A stretch of DNA of 7,864 nt. It comes from an uncultured Prevotella sp. (GTDB lineage Bacteria > Bacteroidota > Bacteroidia > Bacteroidales > Bacteroidaceae). Positions 1 to 7,158 of the stretch are shown piece by piece; position 1 is the stretch's first letter; the number at the start of each line of letters is the position of its first letter. The stretch lies in contig CALIIG010000251.1 in the NCBI GenBank assembly GCA_938018155.1, positions 1 to 7,864 of the forward strand. Reading direction: 5' to 3'. A program made the translations under genes and the position numbers. The notes under the pieces were generated by a model. It was not told the origin of the DNA. It saw only the letters and a program-made list of their open reading frames with translations, and ran no database searches.

Positions 1-70
1 CAGCGCGTACGACGACCGTCACACCCATTGTCCGGCGGCCGTCGTACGCGCTGCTGACGGCCGCCGGACA
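1..70. repeat. Two interlocking GC-rich inverted repeats (possible pseudoknot or alternative hairpins)
   Basis: Two perfect inverted repeats cross each other. Arm X at 1-14 (CAGCGCGTACGACG) is the exact reverse complement of 40-53. Arm Y at 29-43 (TGTCCGGCGGCCGTC) is the exact reverse complement of 56-70. The order is X, Y, X', Y', and Y shares positions 40-43 with X'. As RNA, the full stems would be alternatives. If the shared four bases go to X', an H-type pseudoknot with stems of 14 and 11 bp is possible. The block is much richer in GC than its surroundings and lies 71 bases past the stop codon of the MutS-like gene. Neither strand has a T-tract directly after a stem, so a standard intrinsic terminator is not supported. 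The window edge may cut off part of the element. Confidence 0.75.
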
Positions 71-141
71 GTGAGAAAAACGACAATAACCTTTTGCCTT
101 AACAACTACAATGTATCGCCTTAATGTCAACAAGGGTGAAA

Positions 142-1926
142 CTATATGCCGTTAAGTATGTTCCTTAACAGGTATGTAGCGTTTTGGTTAGCAGCTACAC
201 CGGGCGTTATTTTATAAGAATAGGTGACTTTCCTGCCCAACTCAATTTCGAAACAATAGTTGTGAAAACGATTGTCTTCATCGGCCATTTTCGACAATTC
301 AAGGTCGTGTGTGGCAATAATACCGCTGACCGGGTATCCCGTTATGGCCTTCAGGAACACACGTGAGCCGTTAAGCTTGTCTAAAGAATTGGTGCCTTTC
401 AGTATCTCATCGAGGATAAGCAACGTACCTTGTTGTGCAGAGCCATCGCCTTCAGCAGGCCTGCAATAGTCTATAAGCTGCTGAAGGCGCAGCAATTCGG
501 CATTAAAATAGCTGATGCCATGGGCTAAATCGTCAGAGGTTCGCATGCTGCTGAACAGCCTGAACGTTGAAACGGTCAGCTGTTTTGCAAATACAGGCAT
601 GCCCGCCACGGCCAAAACGCAGTTAACTCCCACCGCACGCAGGAACGTACTCTTGCCTGCCATGTTGGCACCCGTGACGATATAATAATTGCGATTGGCA
701 ATAGAGAAGTTGTTTCGAACGGCTTTTTCGCCAAGGAAAGGATGGTAAATGTCGCGTGCCTCAAACGTTATCTGCGGGTCTTCAACCCATACGGGCCAGC
801 ACGTATCAGGATTGTTATACAACAGTGTAGCCACGGTTACATCTTCATCGGTGCGTATAATACGCGCTATCCAGCTGTCGAGATTCATCGACGAGTGCCA
901 TCGGGCAAAGCGTCGCAAAAGGAAAAAGTCGTAAAGACCTAAGCTGTCAACGATAAGCAAGCCCATAATGTTGCCGCGTTTATCCAATCCGTCAAGAAAA
1001 TTTTTAAGCTCATCGAAGACACCTGCCTCTGTTGGGGCTATGAGTTTTGCCAAGTTTGACAAACGCGATAGCTGATGATGCAGGTGCGTTACCTTTGCAG
1101 AGAGCGTTACCATAGTACGGTTAAGCCATGCAAAGACAAGCGAAAACTGCAATATGCCCCACAAAACGGGTAGTTGTGCCGGGGCTTTTCCCATCACGGC
1201 CATGATTATAGCGGTGTAAAATGCTGTCATATTAAGACATACCAAAGCCAGCACGGCAGGATGGGTAACGGCACGTGGCAGAGGCGATGCCAGCAGCTGC
1301 TCCAGGCCTTTGCTGATGGTACGGGTATCTATTTTTTCGCGTACGCCATACGAAATAAACTCGGTTCGGAAAGTTTCGTTGCGGGCCAGTTCTTCGATAT
1401 GGCTGCGATAAGCCTTATCGTACGTGCGCGGCTGAGGACGTCCATCGAGGCTTGCCAACCGCCTGGCAATGGTATCGCTGCCCCCTGTGGTTGCTGTCCG
1501 GCACAGACGCTGATACAAACTGTCGGGGCCAAAGATGTCGAGGTCGAATGTGTAGGCATGGCGGGGGTCAGCATAACGTTGTCCTTCATCAAAGTTTGCA
1601 TAATTACCCGTTGCAGCTTTCAGCTCATTGATATAAACCTGAAGCAAGTCTTCTTCATGATGTATGGTTTCGTCGTTACGCGTATCGCGCATACGGATAA
1701 AGAGATAAAGCACAAAAAAGGTCACGGCAAGCACAGCTTCGATAGCCTGTTGCCACGCAGTGGCGGTAACGGTAAGCAACACAAGGCACACAATAGCAGC
1801 CATAAACGAGGCTATATTGCCTGCCATATACTTACGGCTGCGGGCTCTCAGCACACCCATGCGCATGCTGACAGCATCGGCTTTCGACTGATAAAAGCCC
1901 ATGTTGTTGTGTTGAGTAGTCATCAT
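142..1926 (-). CDS. Membrane-anchored MutS-like ATPase (MutS core and ATPase domains only)
   Basis: A 594-residue member of the MutS superfamily. The C-terminal ATPase is intact: Walker A GANMAGKST at 419-427, a MutS-type segment GISYFNAEL at 470-478, Walker B TLLILDE at 501-507 and ATHD with His540. A part resembling the MutS core domain (YTFDLDIFGPDSL, about 125-137) precedes it. The N-terminal mismatch-reading domain with its Phe-x-Glu motif is absent; full MutS proteins are about 850 residues. Instead there are hydrophobic segments at about 36-54 and 60-77, and a second pair at about 223-245 and 253-270, which suggests four membrane spans with the ATPase in the cytoplasm. The N-terminus begins Met-Met, so initiation may be at 1926 or 1923. 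It is the third gene of a probable operon, 10 bases after the lipoprotein gene. Databases tend to label such proteins 'DNA mismatch repair protein MutS', but a role in canonical repair is doubtful; the true substrate is unknown. Confidence 0.88.
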   Translation of the reverse strand: MMTTQHNNMGFYQSKADAVSMRMGVLRARSRKYMAGNIASFMAAIVCLVLLTVTATAWQQAIEAVLAVTFFVLYLFIRMRDTRNDETIHHEEDLLQVYINELKAATGNYANFDEGQRYADPRHAYTFDLDIFGPDSLYQRLCRTATTGGSDTIARRLASLDGRPQPRTYDKAYRSHIEELARNETFRTEFISYGVREKIDTRTISKGLEQLLASPLPRAVTHPAVLALVCLNMTAFYTAIIMAVMGKAPAQLPVLWGILQFSLVFAWLNRTMVTLSAKVTHLHHQLSRLSNLAKLIAPTEAGVFDELKNFLDGLDKRGNIMGLLIVDSLGLYDFFLLRRFARWHSSMNLDSWIARIIRTDEDVTVATLLYNNPDTCWPVWVEDPQITFEARDIYHPFLGEKAVRNNFSIANRNYYIVTGANMAGKSTFLRAVGVNCVLAVAGMPVFAKQLTVSTFRLFSSMRTSDDLAHGISYFNAELLRLQQLIDYCRPAEGDGSAQQGTLLILDEILKGTNSLDKLNGSRVFLKAITGYPVSGIIATHDLELSKMADEDNRFHNYCFEIELGRKVTYSYKITPGVAANQNATYLLRNILNGI

Positions 1927-1936
1927 AGTTTAAAAA

Positions 1937-2344
1937 TTAACGGGCATCGAGTTTATAAACGTGGTCACGATTTACCTGCAACACGCCTTTTGTTTGGCGT
2001 AACCTGGCAATGACATCGTCGATATTGGCCTCCTCGGGCACCTTCAGGGCCACGGCATTAAAGTTATGATAGTCGTAAATAATGCTGCAATTTAGCTTCT
2101 TTGCTTGTTTCATCAGATGGCGACGACCCAGTCCGGCTTCATAAAAAACAATAAGTACACGGTTGGTTGACAGCCATTCGGACGTTTTATCGCTTGTGTT
2201 TTCACCTGCCACAGGGGTGTTAGCGGTCAGTGTTTTCTGGCTTGAGCATGCGCAAAAAGCAAAGAGAACCGAGAGAAGAACGAGCCTCAACGGCATACTT
2301 AACAAATTTAATCTCATATCATTACGATTATTTTTTAATATCAT
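1937..2344 (-). CDS. Small lipoprotein resembling a free-standing subtilisin propeptide / inhibitor I9 domain
   Basis: 135 residues. A hydrophobic signal segment (about 13-30) ends in FCAC-SSQ, giving a probable lipidated Cys33. There is no acidic run right after the cysteine of the kind known for surface export in Bacteroides, so an outer-membrane lipoprotein facing the periplasm is the simplest guess. Residues 62-132 resemble the subtilisin propeptide / I9 fold: a first strand RVLIVFYE, a helix, IIYDYHNFNAVALKVPEE, a second helix, then TKGVLQVNRDHVYKL, which parallels the usual 'dPgVkyVepD' end of that domain. No protease domain follows, so it may be a stand-alone inhibitor, a chaperone-like module or a peptide-binding domain. 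The ATG at 2344 overlaps the upstream stop codon as ATGA, suggesting translational coupling. An internal ATG at 2317 (Met10) would give a more typical lipoprotein signal. The gene is certain; the I9 assignment rests on pattern reading alone. Confidence 0.8.
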   Translation of the reverse strand: MILKNNRNDMRLNLLSMPLRLVLLSVLFAFCACSSQKTLTANTPVAGENTSDKTSEWLSTNRVLIVFYEAGLGRRHLMKQAKKLNCSIIYDYHNFNAVALKVPEEANIDDVIARLRQTKGVLQVNRDHVYKLDAR

Positions 2345-5300
2345 TCAGTTGTCATTACGATGCCTTCCTGCTTCATACCGTCCATCATAATGCGCAAGGG
2401 GCGGGTAAAGCGCACGTGCCTTACCCGCGCAGTTTCCTCAACAGCAGGCATGGCATCGAGCTTTTCTTTGTGTAAAAAGCCTCCCGGGCCGGGCTGATTC
2501 GTGTCAATTGTGAAGTAGCCTACGCCGAAAGAGGTCATGTTTTGAAAGAAATGGGTACCCTGACTGGGGTCTACACGGTAGTTTTTTATTGCTACTTCAA
2601 CGATCAATCGCGCTGCCGAAATGTCGGCCCACTTTACCGGAACCCCGAGCCATAGGTCGCTGGAGCCCCACCGTCCCGGGCCAATGAGCACGTAGTTGCG
2701 ACCTTCGTTAAGGAACTTCTGGTTGATTTGGCTGATGTCATTCGCCACCAAAGCGTTGTCGGCAGCACTGAAAGCATTGTCGTATTTTACGTAAACCACG
2801 TCGGTTACCTCTTCGGAAGTACCGTGACCCAGGCTGTTATGGCTCCGTATAAGACAGCAATCGTCAGGAATTGATGAAATATCGTCGACGAGTTCCTGTT
2901 TGGAATCGACAATAGGACGGATTTGAAGCAGATAGAAATCGGCCGTACGGTCGGGGTTGATATTGCATGCAAACTCAATTTCTACGGGCCTGCGCATAGC
3001 CCCTGAGCCGTATTTCATTGACATTTGCAGCACCTGGGGCAACGGAATAACACCCTGACGGAGCAGAGCACTGAACGTAATGAGCTTGCGTCCGCCCTCA
3101 TAAAGGCCGTCGCGTATTACCTGATCGTCGGCATTATAGGTTGATGCTATAAAGTTAAGAGAGCCGTCTTTCACCGCATCTCTTACCTTAAGGTGCAGGA
3201 TATTAAAGCCATCGTCGACCTGAAAATCGGTTCCAACATGGTTCATATCGAGGGCATAGAAGCTGGTTTGCGTATCACGGAGGGCCGTTTTAAGCTCAGA
3301 TGTTTGCAACACCTGGTCGGGATGGTAAGGCGATACGCGTAAGGTTTGTCCGCCCTCTACGATGTATTTGCCCAAACCCAAGGCCAGCGAAGCAATGCCT
3401 TCCTCCGTTTTTTCCTTACCCACGGGGTAAAAATTCAGCGACCGCAACACGCCCGAGAGGTTCGGATAAAAGCGTCCGTCATAGTTGTGACCGACAACTT
3501 CCTGAAGAATTACCGCCATTTTCTCCTGGTCGATAACGTTGGATGTGGCCGTCATATAAGCCTTTGAGTTACGATAATATACTGAAGCGTACACGCTTTT
3601 AATGGCTGCAGCCAGCATCTTAAGCATTTCCTGCTTATCGTCTAACTGCGGAATCATGTAAGTTGCATATATGCCGGCAAAGGGCTGATAATGGCTATCC
3701 TCTAACAATGAGCTTGAACGGACGGCAATAGGACTGTGTGTAGCTTCAAAGAAAGTGAAGAAATCTTCGATATAACTGTCAGGAAGCTGTGCCTCGAGAA
3801 AGCGTTGAAGTATAGCCTCATCGGGGGCATCGCTCAGTGCTACTTCGTAAAGGTTGTTATGTTCCATAAAGCGATCGAAGACGTCGGTACAGAGAACAAG
3901 CGTCTTTGGTATTTGAACCGTCATGCCCGTAAGCTGATTAAGCTCGGGATGGACCTTGATAACATGATCGAGAAAGGCCAGACCGCGCCCCTTTCCACCC
4001 AGCGAACCGTCGCCGATACGGGCGAAATGGGCATACCTGTCAAACTTACCGCGGTCGAAAACAGCCACTACACCGATATTCTTCATACGGCGATACTGCA
4101 CAATTGCGTCAAAAATAATTTGACGATGAGCATCGACATCCTGCAGCCTGTGCCACGTAACATGTTTGAGAAAATTACTTACAGGGAAGATGGCACGGGC
4201 ACAAAGCCAGCGGCTCATGTGGTTACGGGAGATATGATAAAGCATGGAATCGCGCGGAATTTTGAAGATATTGTCCTGCAATTCCTTCAGCGTACGCACA
4301 CGAAGTATCTCCTGATGCGACTGCGGATCGCGGAAAACGAAGTCACCGAAGCCCATATGCTCTTCCATTAAATGGCGTAACTCAACGCTGAGCATCTTTG
4401 AATTCTTGTCCACATAGTGGTAATTCTGCCGCTGTGCACGCTCACGATTGGCAGCCTCTGCGCTTTCCATGATAAGCGGAACAAACTCATCGTCGCGACG
4501 GATAGCCTGAAGCAGCTTGAAGCCTGCTTCGGGATCCTTGGGCACGCCCGATGCGCCCGCACCGACAACCTGCGACAAATGTGAGGGATGAAGCGGGAAA
4601 CGGACGTCACTTATCACGCCAAGGCAGTTGTCCTTATACTTTTGCCACGCTTCCATAGCCTCATCGTAGGTGCGCGCCAACACCACCTTGGGCCGCCCGC
4701 GCATACGTAATGTGGCGGCGTGACGGTTCAAAGCCTCGGTAGCAAAGTTCAGACTTTGCTGGAGAATATAATTATAAAGGTTTGGAAGAATGCTGCTATA
4801 AAAGCGAATTGAGTCTTCAACGAGCAGTATGATCTGTACACCAGCCTCGGCGACATCGTGACCAAGGTTCATCTTATCTTCCATTAACTTAATGATAGAC
4901 AATATGAGATTGGTATTCCCCAGCCAACAAAAGACATAGTCGAACATGCTAAGGTCTTCGTTTTCTATACGGCGGGTAATGCCGTGTGAGAAAGGAGTGA
5001 GCACCACACAGGGAATATCGGGGAACTCTCCTTTAATGGCACGTGCCACGGTAAAGGCGTCGTTATCGGCATTACCCGGCATACAGATAACCAAATCGAC
5101 CTTGGTGGTAGCGAGGATTTTTTCAGCTTCGGCAATTGTCGAAACCTGTGTAAAGGTGGGCGGATAGCGTAATCCGAGCCCCATATACTCGTTATAGATT
5201 TTCTCTTCAACCCTGCCGTCGTCCTCAAGCATAAAGGCATCGTAGGGGTTGGCTACAATAAGAACGTTGAAGATGCGCCTTGTCATGAGGTTAACAAAGG

Positions 5301-5352
5301 TGACATCCTTCAAGATAAACTTGTTCCACTCGCTGGGTATTTTGCCATCCAT
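2341..5352 (-). CDS. Receiver-domain / PPDK-type ATP-binding fusion protein (often labelled PEP synthase)
   Basis: 1003 residues. Residues about 27-160 form a degenerate receiver-like domain: Met91 sits where the phosphorylated Asp is expected and Cys142/Trp143 where the Lys is expected. Residues about 172-335 form a second receiver with the key residues kept: Glu179-Asp180 (LLVED), Asp249 (ISDVRFP), Ser297 and Lys316. This domain has a long insertion between its first strand and the Asp249 strand. A PPDK/PEP-synthase ATP-binding module follows: GGKGRG at 452-457, AVRSSS at 543-548 with ED at 551-552, FAGIYAT at 558-564, MAVILQE at 612-618, ALGLGKYIVEGG at 657-668, and EIEFA (791-795) with LLQIRP (808-813). 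No phosphohistidine motif (GG-x-T-x-H-A) and no PEP/pyruvate barrel are visible. The last 180 residues contain GPGRWGSSD (891-899) and SQGTHFFQN (930-938). PEP or pyruvate turnover is therefore unproven; ATP-dependent chemistry controlled by phosphorylation is inferred. It is the first gene of the probable operon, with a promoter about 30 bases upstream. Met23 is an alternative start. Confidence 0.88.
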   Translation of the reverse strand: MDGKIPSEWNKFILKDVTFVNLMTRRIFNVLIVANPYDAFMLEDDGRVEEKIYNEYMGLGLRYPPTFTQVSTIAEAEKILATTKVDLVICMPGNADNDAFTVARAIKGEFPDIPCVVLTPFSHGITRRIENEDLSMFDYVFCWLGNTNLILSIIKLMEDKMNLGHDVAEAGVQIILLVEDSIRFYSSILPNLYNYILQQSLNFATEALNRHAATLRMRGRPKVVLARTYDEAMEAWQKYKDNCLGVISDVRFPLHPSHLSQVVGAGASGVPKDPEAGFKLLQAIRRDDEFVPLIMESAEAANRERAQRQNYHYVDKNSKMLSVELRHLMEEHMGFGDFVFRDPQSHQEILRVRTLKELQDNIFKIPRDSMLYHISRNHMSRWLCARAIFPVSNFLKHVTWHRLQDVDAHRQIIFDAIVQYRRMKNIGVVAVFDRGKFDRYAHFARIGDGSLGGKGRGLAFLDHVIKVHPELNQLTGMTVQIPKTLVLCTDVFDRFMEHNNLYEVALSDAPDEAILQRFLEAQLPDSYIEDFFTFFEATHSPIAVRSSSLLEDSHYQPFAGIYATYMIPQLDDKQEMLKMLAAAIKSVYASVYYRNSKAYMTATSNVIDQEKMAVILQEVVGHNYDGRFYPNLSGVLRSLNFYPVGKEKTEEGIASLALGLGKYIVEGGQTLRVSPYHPDQVLQTSELKTALRDTQTSFYALDMNHVGTDFQVDDGFNILHLKVRDAVKDGSLNFIASTYNADDQVIRDGLYEGGRKLITFSALLRQGVIPLPQVLQMSMKYGSGAMRRPVEIEFACNINPDRTADFYLLQIRPIVDSKQELVDDISSIPDDCCLIRSHNSLGHGTSEEVTDVVYVKYDNAFSAADNALVANDISQINQKFLNEGRNYVLIGPGRWGSSDLWLGVPVKWADISAARLIVEVAIKNYRVDPSQGTHFFQNMTSFGVGYFTIDTNQPGPGGFLHKEKLDAMPAVEETARVRHVRFTRPLRIMMDGMKQEGIVMTTE

Positions 5353-5383
5353 ACCTGCTTTACCGTTTCAATATTTCTGCATG

Positions 5384-5415
5384 CAAATATATAGGAAATA
5401 TGACAACGGCACAAG
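5384..5415 (-). promoter_or_regulatory. Bacteroidetes-type promoter for the three-gene operon
   Basis: Read on the minus strand, TATATTTG (5384-5391) matches the Bacteroidetes -7 pattern TAnnTTTG exactly. CTTG (5412-5415) matches three of four bases of the -33 element TTTG, with a 20-bp spacer inside the known 19-21 range. Transcription would start near 5377, leaving a leader of roughly 25 bases before the ATG at 5352. No Shine-Dalgarno sequence is obvious, as is usual in this phylum. Confidence 0.6.
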
Positions 5416-5458
5416 TTTAATGGGGCTTTTATGGATTTAACAGCTGATGGTTAAGCCG

Positions 5459-6961
5459 TTAATTCATTTTTTCGCGATGTTCGTAAAGGTATAACAGCCA
5501 TCCCACAACGGCTCCGCACAGCAATCCGCTGATATGACCACTGAAACTGACACCTCCGGCAAGACTAAGAAACAAGTTTATAAATATTAAAACCGATGTA
5601 ATCACGAGGATAACTTTGTTTGCTGACTTACGGCGTTGCTTCGGTAACAGACATAAAGCAATGGTAGCTCCCATTAAACCAAACACTCCGCCTGACGCGC
5701 CGACAATGCCTCCACCCGAGAAGTGCAAGCCCACCCAGACGGAAAAGACACCACTTAACAGAAATGTAAAGAATATATTACGGGCGCGAAGAAACGACTG
5801 CATAAAAGAAACCATCAGACAATAGGTAACTAAATTGCCTATAATATGAAATAAGCCATTATGCAAAAAAACACTCACCAGTAACCTCCACCACTCGCCG
5901 TCGCCGAAAACGGAGGGTGCAGTAGCCCCGCCCCAATGGTAAAGAAGTTCACTATTGGACGCTTCGGGACTGTAACCATAAAACAACATGGCTACGAATA
6001 TGACTACCATAACAAGAGGAGGCAGTACGATGAACCCGTTTCCCGGATAGGAAAGGAAGTGCTTTGTCATCTGAACATAACGGTTCGACTCCTTTACAGA
6101 ATCTTCATACTCCCATTTGCTGACTCCTCCAACGGCAGCAACGATGGCAAGAATAGTAAGTCCCACAGCAAGAGAAGCGAGCATTATCAGGAGGTTTTGG
6201 CTACCGTCGCTAATCTCTTTGCGCGAGGAAATTTCGAAAATACGACTTTTATGAATAGGTTTGCCTTTGTAATAGGAGAAGTTGTTGTCAACAATCGACT
6301 GGTAATTCTTCAAATGATCAGACGGTTTAACCACTTTCAGAAACGTGGCAGCAGGCGCAACTTGCTTAATATGATCGTGATAACGAGATGTGAATTGCAC
6401 CTTTCGCTCATCAATTTCACGCTCAAAAGACATGGAATAAGTGTAGCGTTGTGAACTACAACAGCCTACAAAGGCACCACTGATACTGCGCAAAGGGCAA
6501 AGCTGATAAAGATAAAAGGTAATATCAGAGCCTCCACGTGGCTTAGACATAACGCTGTAATCGAAGATCTTTCCTACCAGCGAGGTATCCACATTTAGGG
6601 ATTTAACCTCTATATAGTCGGCATTATCGGTTCGACTGATATTTGATGAGGTTAGCTCAGTAAGCGATATAACACGCTCCGTGCGGTGCTGAACGAAACG
6701 ATTAACGTTGATAAAAATCATGAAAAACATTAGCATAGATACAAGCCATGCAAAGTTTTCGTACTTGTCTTTAAGCGAGTTGACATCGTGACGAATAAAG
6801 AAAGTAGCCAGAAAACCGAGCACCATCGGAATACCAAAGTCGATAACAGTATTCTGAACCTGCGGTAAAAAATTGAGCTTTATCCAGGTATAACGTAGCA
6901 ATCCCCATGCAACGGCTATGCAAACTGCCACTAAAAAGGTTCGCTTAAGGAGGTGTTTCAT
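5459..6961 (-). CDS. Rhomboid family intramembrane serine protease with long N-terminal extension
   Basis: 500 residues. The rhomboid core occupies about 308-493 with six predicted membrane spans. The catalytic Ser423 lies in GASGG and the partner His476 in SGHISG, giving the Ser-His dyad. Upstream are the WWR motif (357-359) and HNGLFHIIGN, holding His372 and Asn376 near the oxyanion site. The protein should cleave membrane-protein segments within the inner membrane; its substrate is unknown. The first 300 residues are not part of the core. Three hydrophobic spans (about 8-27, 41-57, 69-89) are followed by a soluble stretch of about 165 residues with Cys155, Cys167 and Cys168, then a fourth span (about 255-275). 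With a cytoplasmic N-terminus (KHLLKR), alternation places the soluble stretch in the periplasm and the core in the usual orientation. The gene is separated by 106 bases from the downstream operon and has its own -7 element. No clear terminator was found after its stop codon. Confidence 0.92.
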   Translation of the reverse strand: MKHLLKRTFLVAVCIAVAWGLLRYTWIKLNFLPQVQNTVIDFGIPMVLGFLATFFIRHDVNSLKDKYENFAWLVSMLMFFMIFINVNRFVQHRTERVISLTELTSSNISRTDNADYIEVKSLNVDTSLVGKIFDYSVMSKPRGGSDITFYLYQLCPLRSISGAFVGCCSSQRYTYSMSFEREIDERKVQFTSRYHDHIKQVAPAATFLKVVKPSDHLKNYQSIVDNNFSYYKGKPIHKSRIFEISSRKEISDGSQNLLIMLASLAVGLTILAIVAAVGGVSKWEYEDSVKESNRYVQMTKHFLSYPGNGFIVLPPLVMVVIFVAMLFYGYSPEASNSELLYHWGGATAPSVFGDGEWWRLLVSVFLHNGLFHIIGNLVTYCLMVSFMQSFLRARNIFFTFLLSGVFSVWVGLHFSGGGIVGASGGVFGLMGATIALCLLPKQRRKSANKVILVITSVLIFINLFLSLAGGVSFSGHISGLLCGAVVGWLLYLYEHREKMN

Positions 6962-7011
6962 CTTTCGTTTCGATAATATTCCTGCCCATTTTCAAGAACA
7001 ATTAGCTGGCA

Positions 7012-7019
7012 CAAAGGTA
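7012..7019 (-). promoter_or_regulatory. Probable -7 element for the rhomboid gene
   Basis: On the minus strand the sequence is TACCTTTG, an exact match to the Bacteroidetes -7 pattern TAnnTTTG, about 50 bases before the rhomboid ATG. No TTTG lies at the standard 19-21 base distance upstream, so the -33 half is weak or absent and the call rests on one element and its position. Confidence 0.42.
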
Positions 7020-7093
7020 GAATTTTATCCTTAATTGCGTGGAATCACAATTATATTTCTCGCAAAAAAGCAGATTATAAAGCGGTGGGATAT

Positions 7094-7124
7094 TTTGGCA
7101 AACCGTAAAAACAACATACCTTAG
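7094..7124 (+). promoter_or_regulatory. Probable promoter for the glycosyltransferase gene
   Basis: TTTG at 7094-7097 is followed, after 19 bases, by TACCTTAG at 7117-7124, which differs from TAnnTTTG at one position. The leader to the ATG at 7159 would be about 30 bases. It lies back to back with the rhomboid promoter element, within about 110 bases, so the two genes are divergently transcribed from a shared 197-bp region. No operator-like palindrome was recognised there. Confidence 0.5.
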
Positions 7125-7158
7125 TGGCGAAATATAGTAGGGGCCACCTCAATTAAAT

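Noticed and set aside
1..70. Reading the inverted repeats as a standard intrinsic terminator of the operon.
   Set aside because: No T-tract follows either stem in the direction of transcription, and the crossing arrangement is not that of a terminator.
1174..2013. Open frame of 279 codons on the plus strand opposite the MutS-like gene.
   Set aside because: It lies almost fully antisense to a gene with clear conserved motifs, and its product is of low complexity in places with no recognisable domain.
3736..4371. Open frame of 211 codons on the plus strand opposite the receiver/ATP-binding gene.
   Set aside because: Fully antisense to a strongly supported coding region, with no promoter and no recognisable domain.
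5424..5457. Possible terminator hairpin after the rhomboid gene (GGCTT/AAGCC with TTAAC/GTTAA inside).
   Set aside because: The short stems do not form one continuous helix and no T-tract follows on the minus strand.
5936..6454. Open frame of 172 codons on the plus strand opposite the rhomboid gene.
   Set aside because: Shadow of a well-supported gene; the product shows no family features.
6947..6955. AAGGAGGTG on the plus strand, a perfect Shine-Dalgarno-like sequence; the rhomboid mRNA therefore carries the 16S-tail sequence CACCTCCTT.
   Set aside because: On the plus strand the only nearby frame stops after a few codons. On the minus strand it simply encodes residues 3-5 of the rhomboid protein. 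Probably chance.
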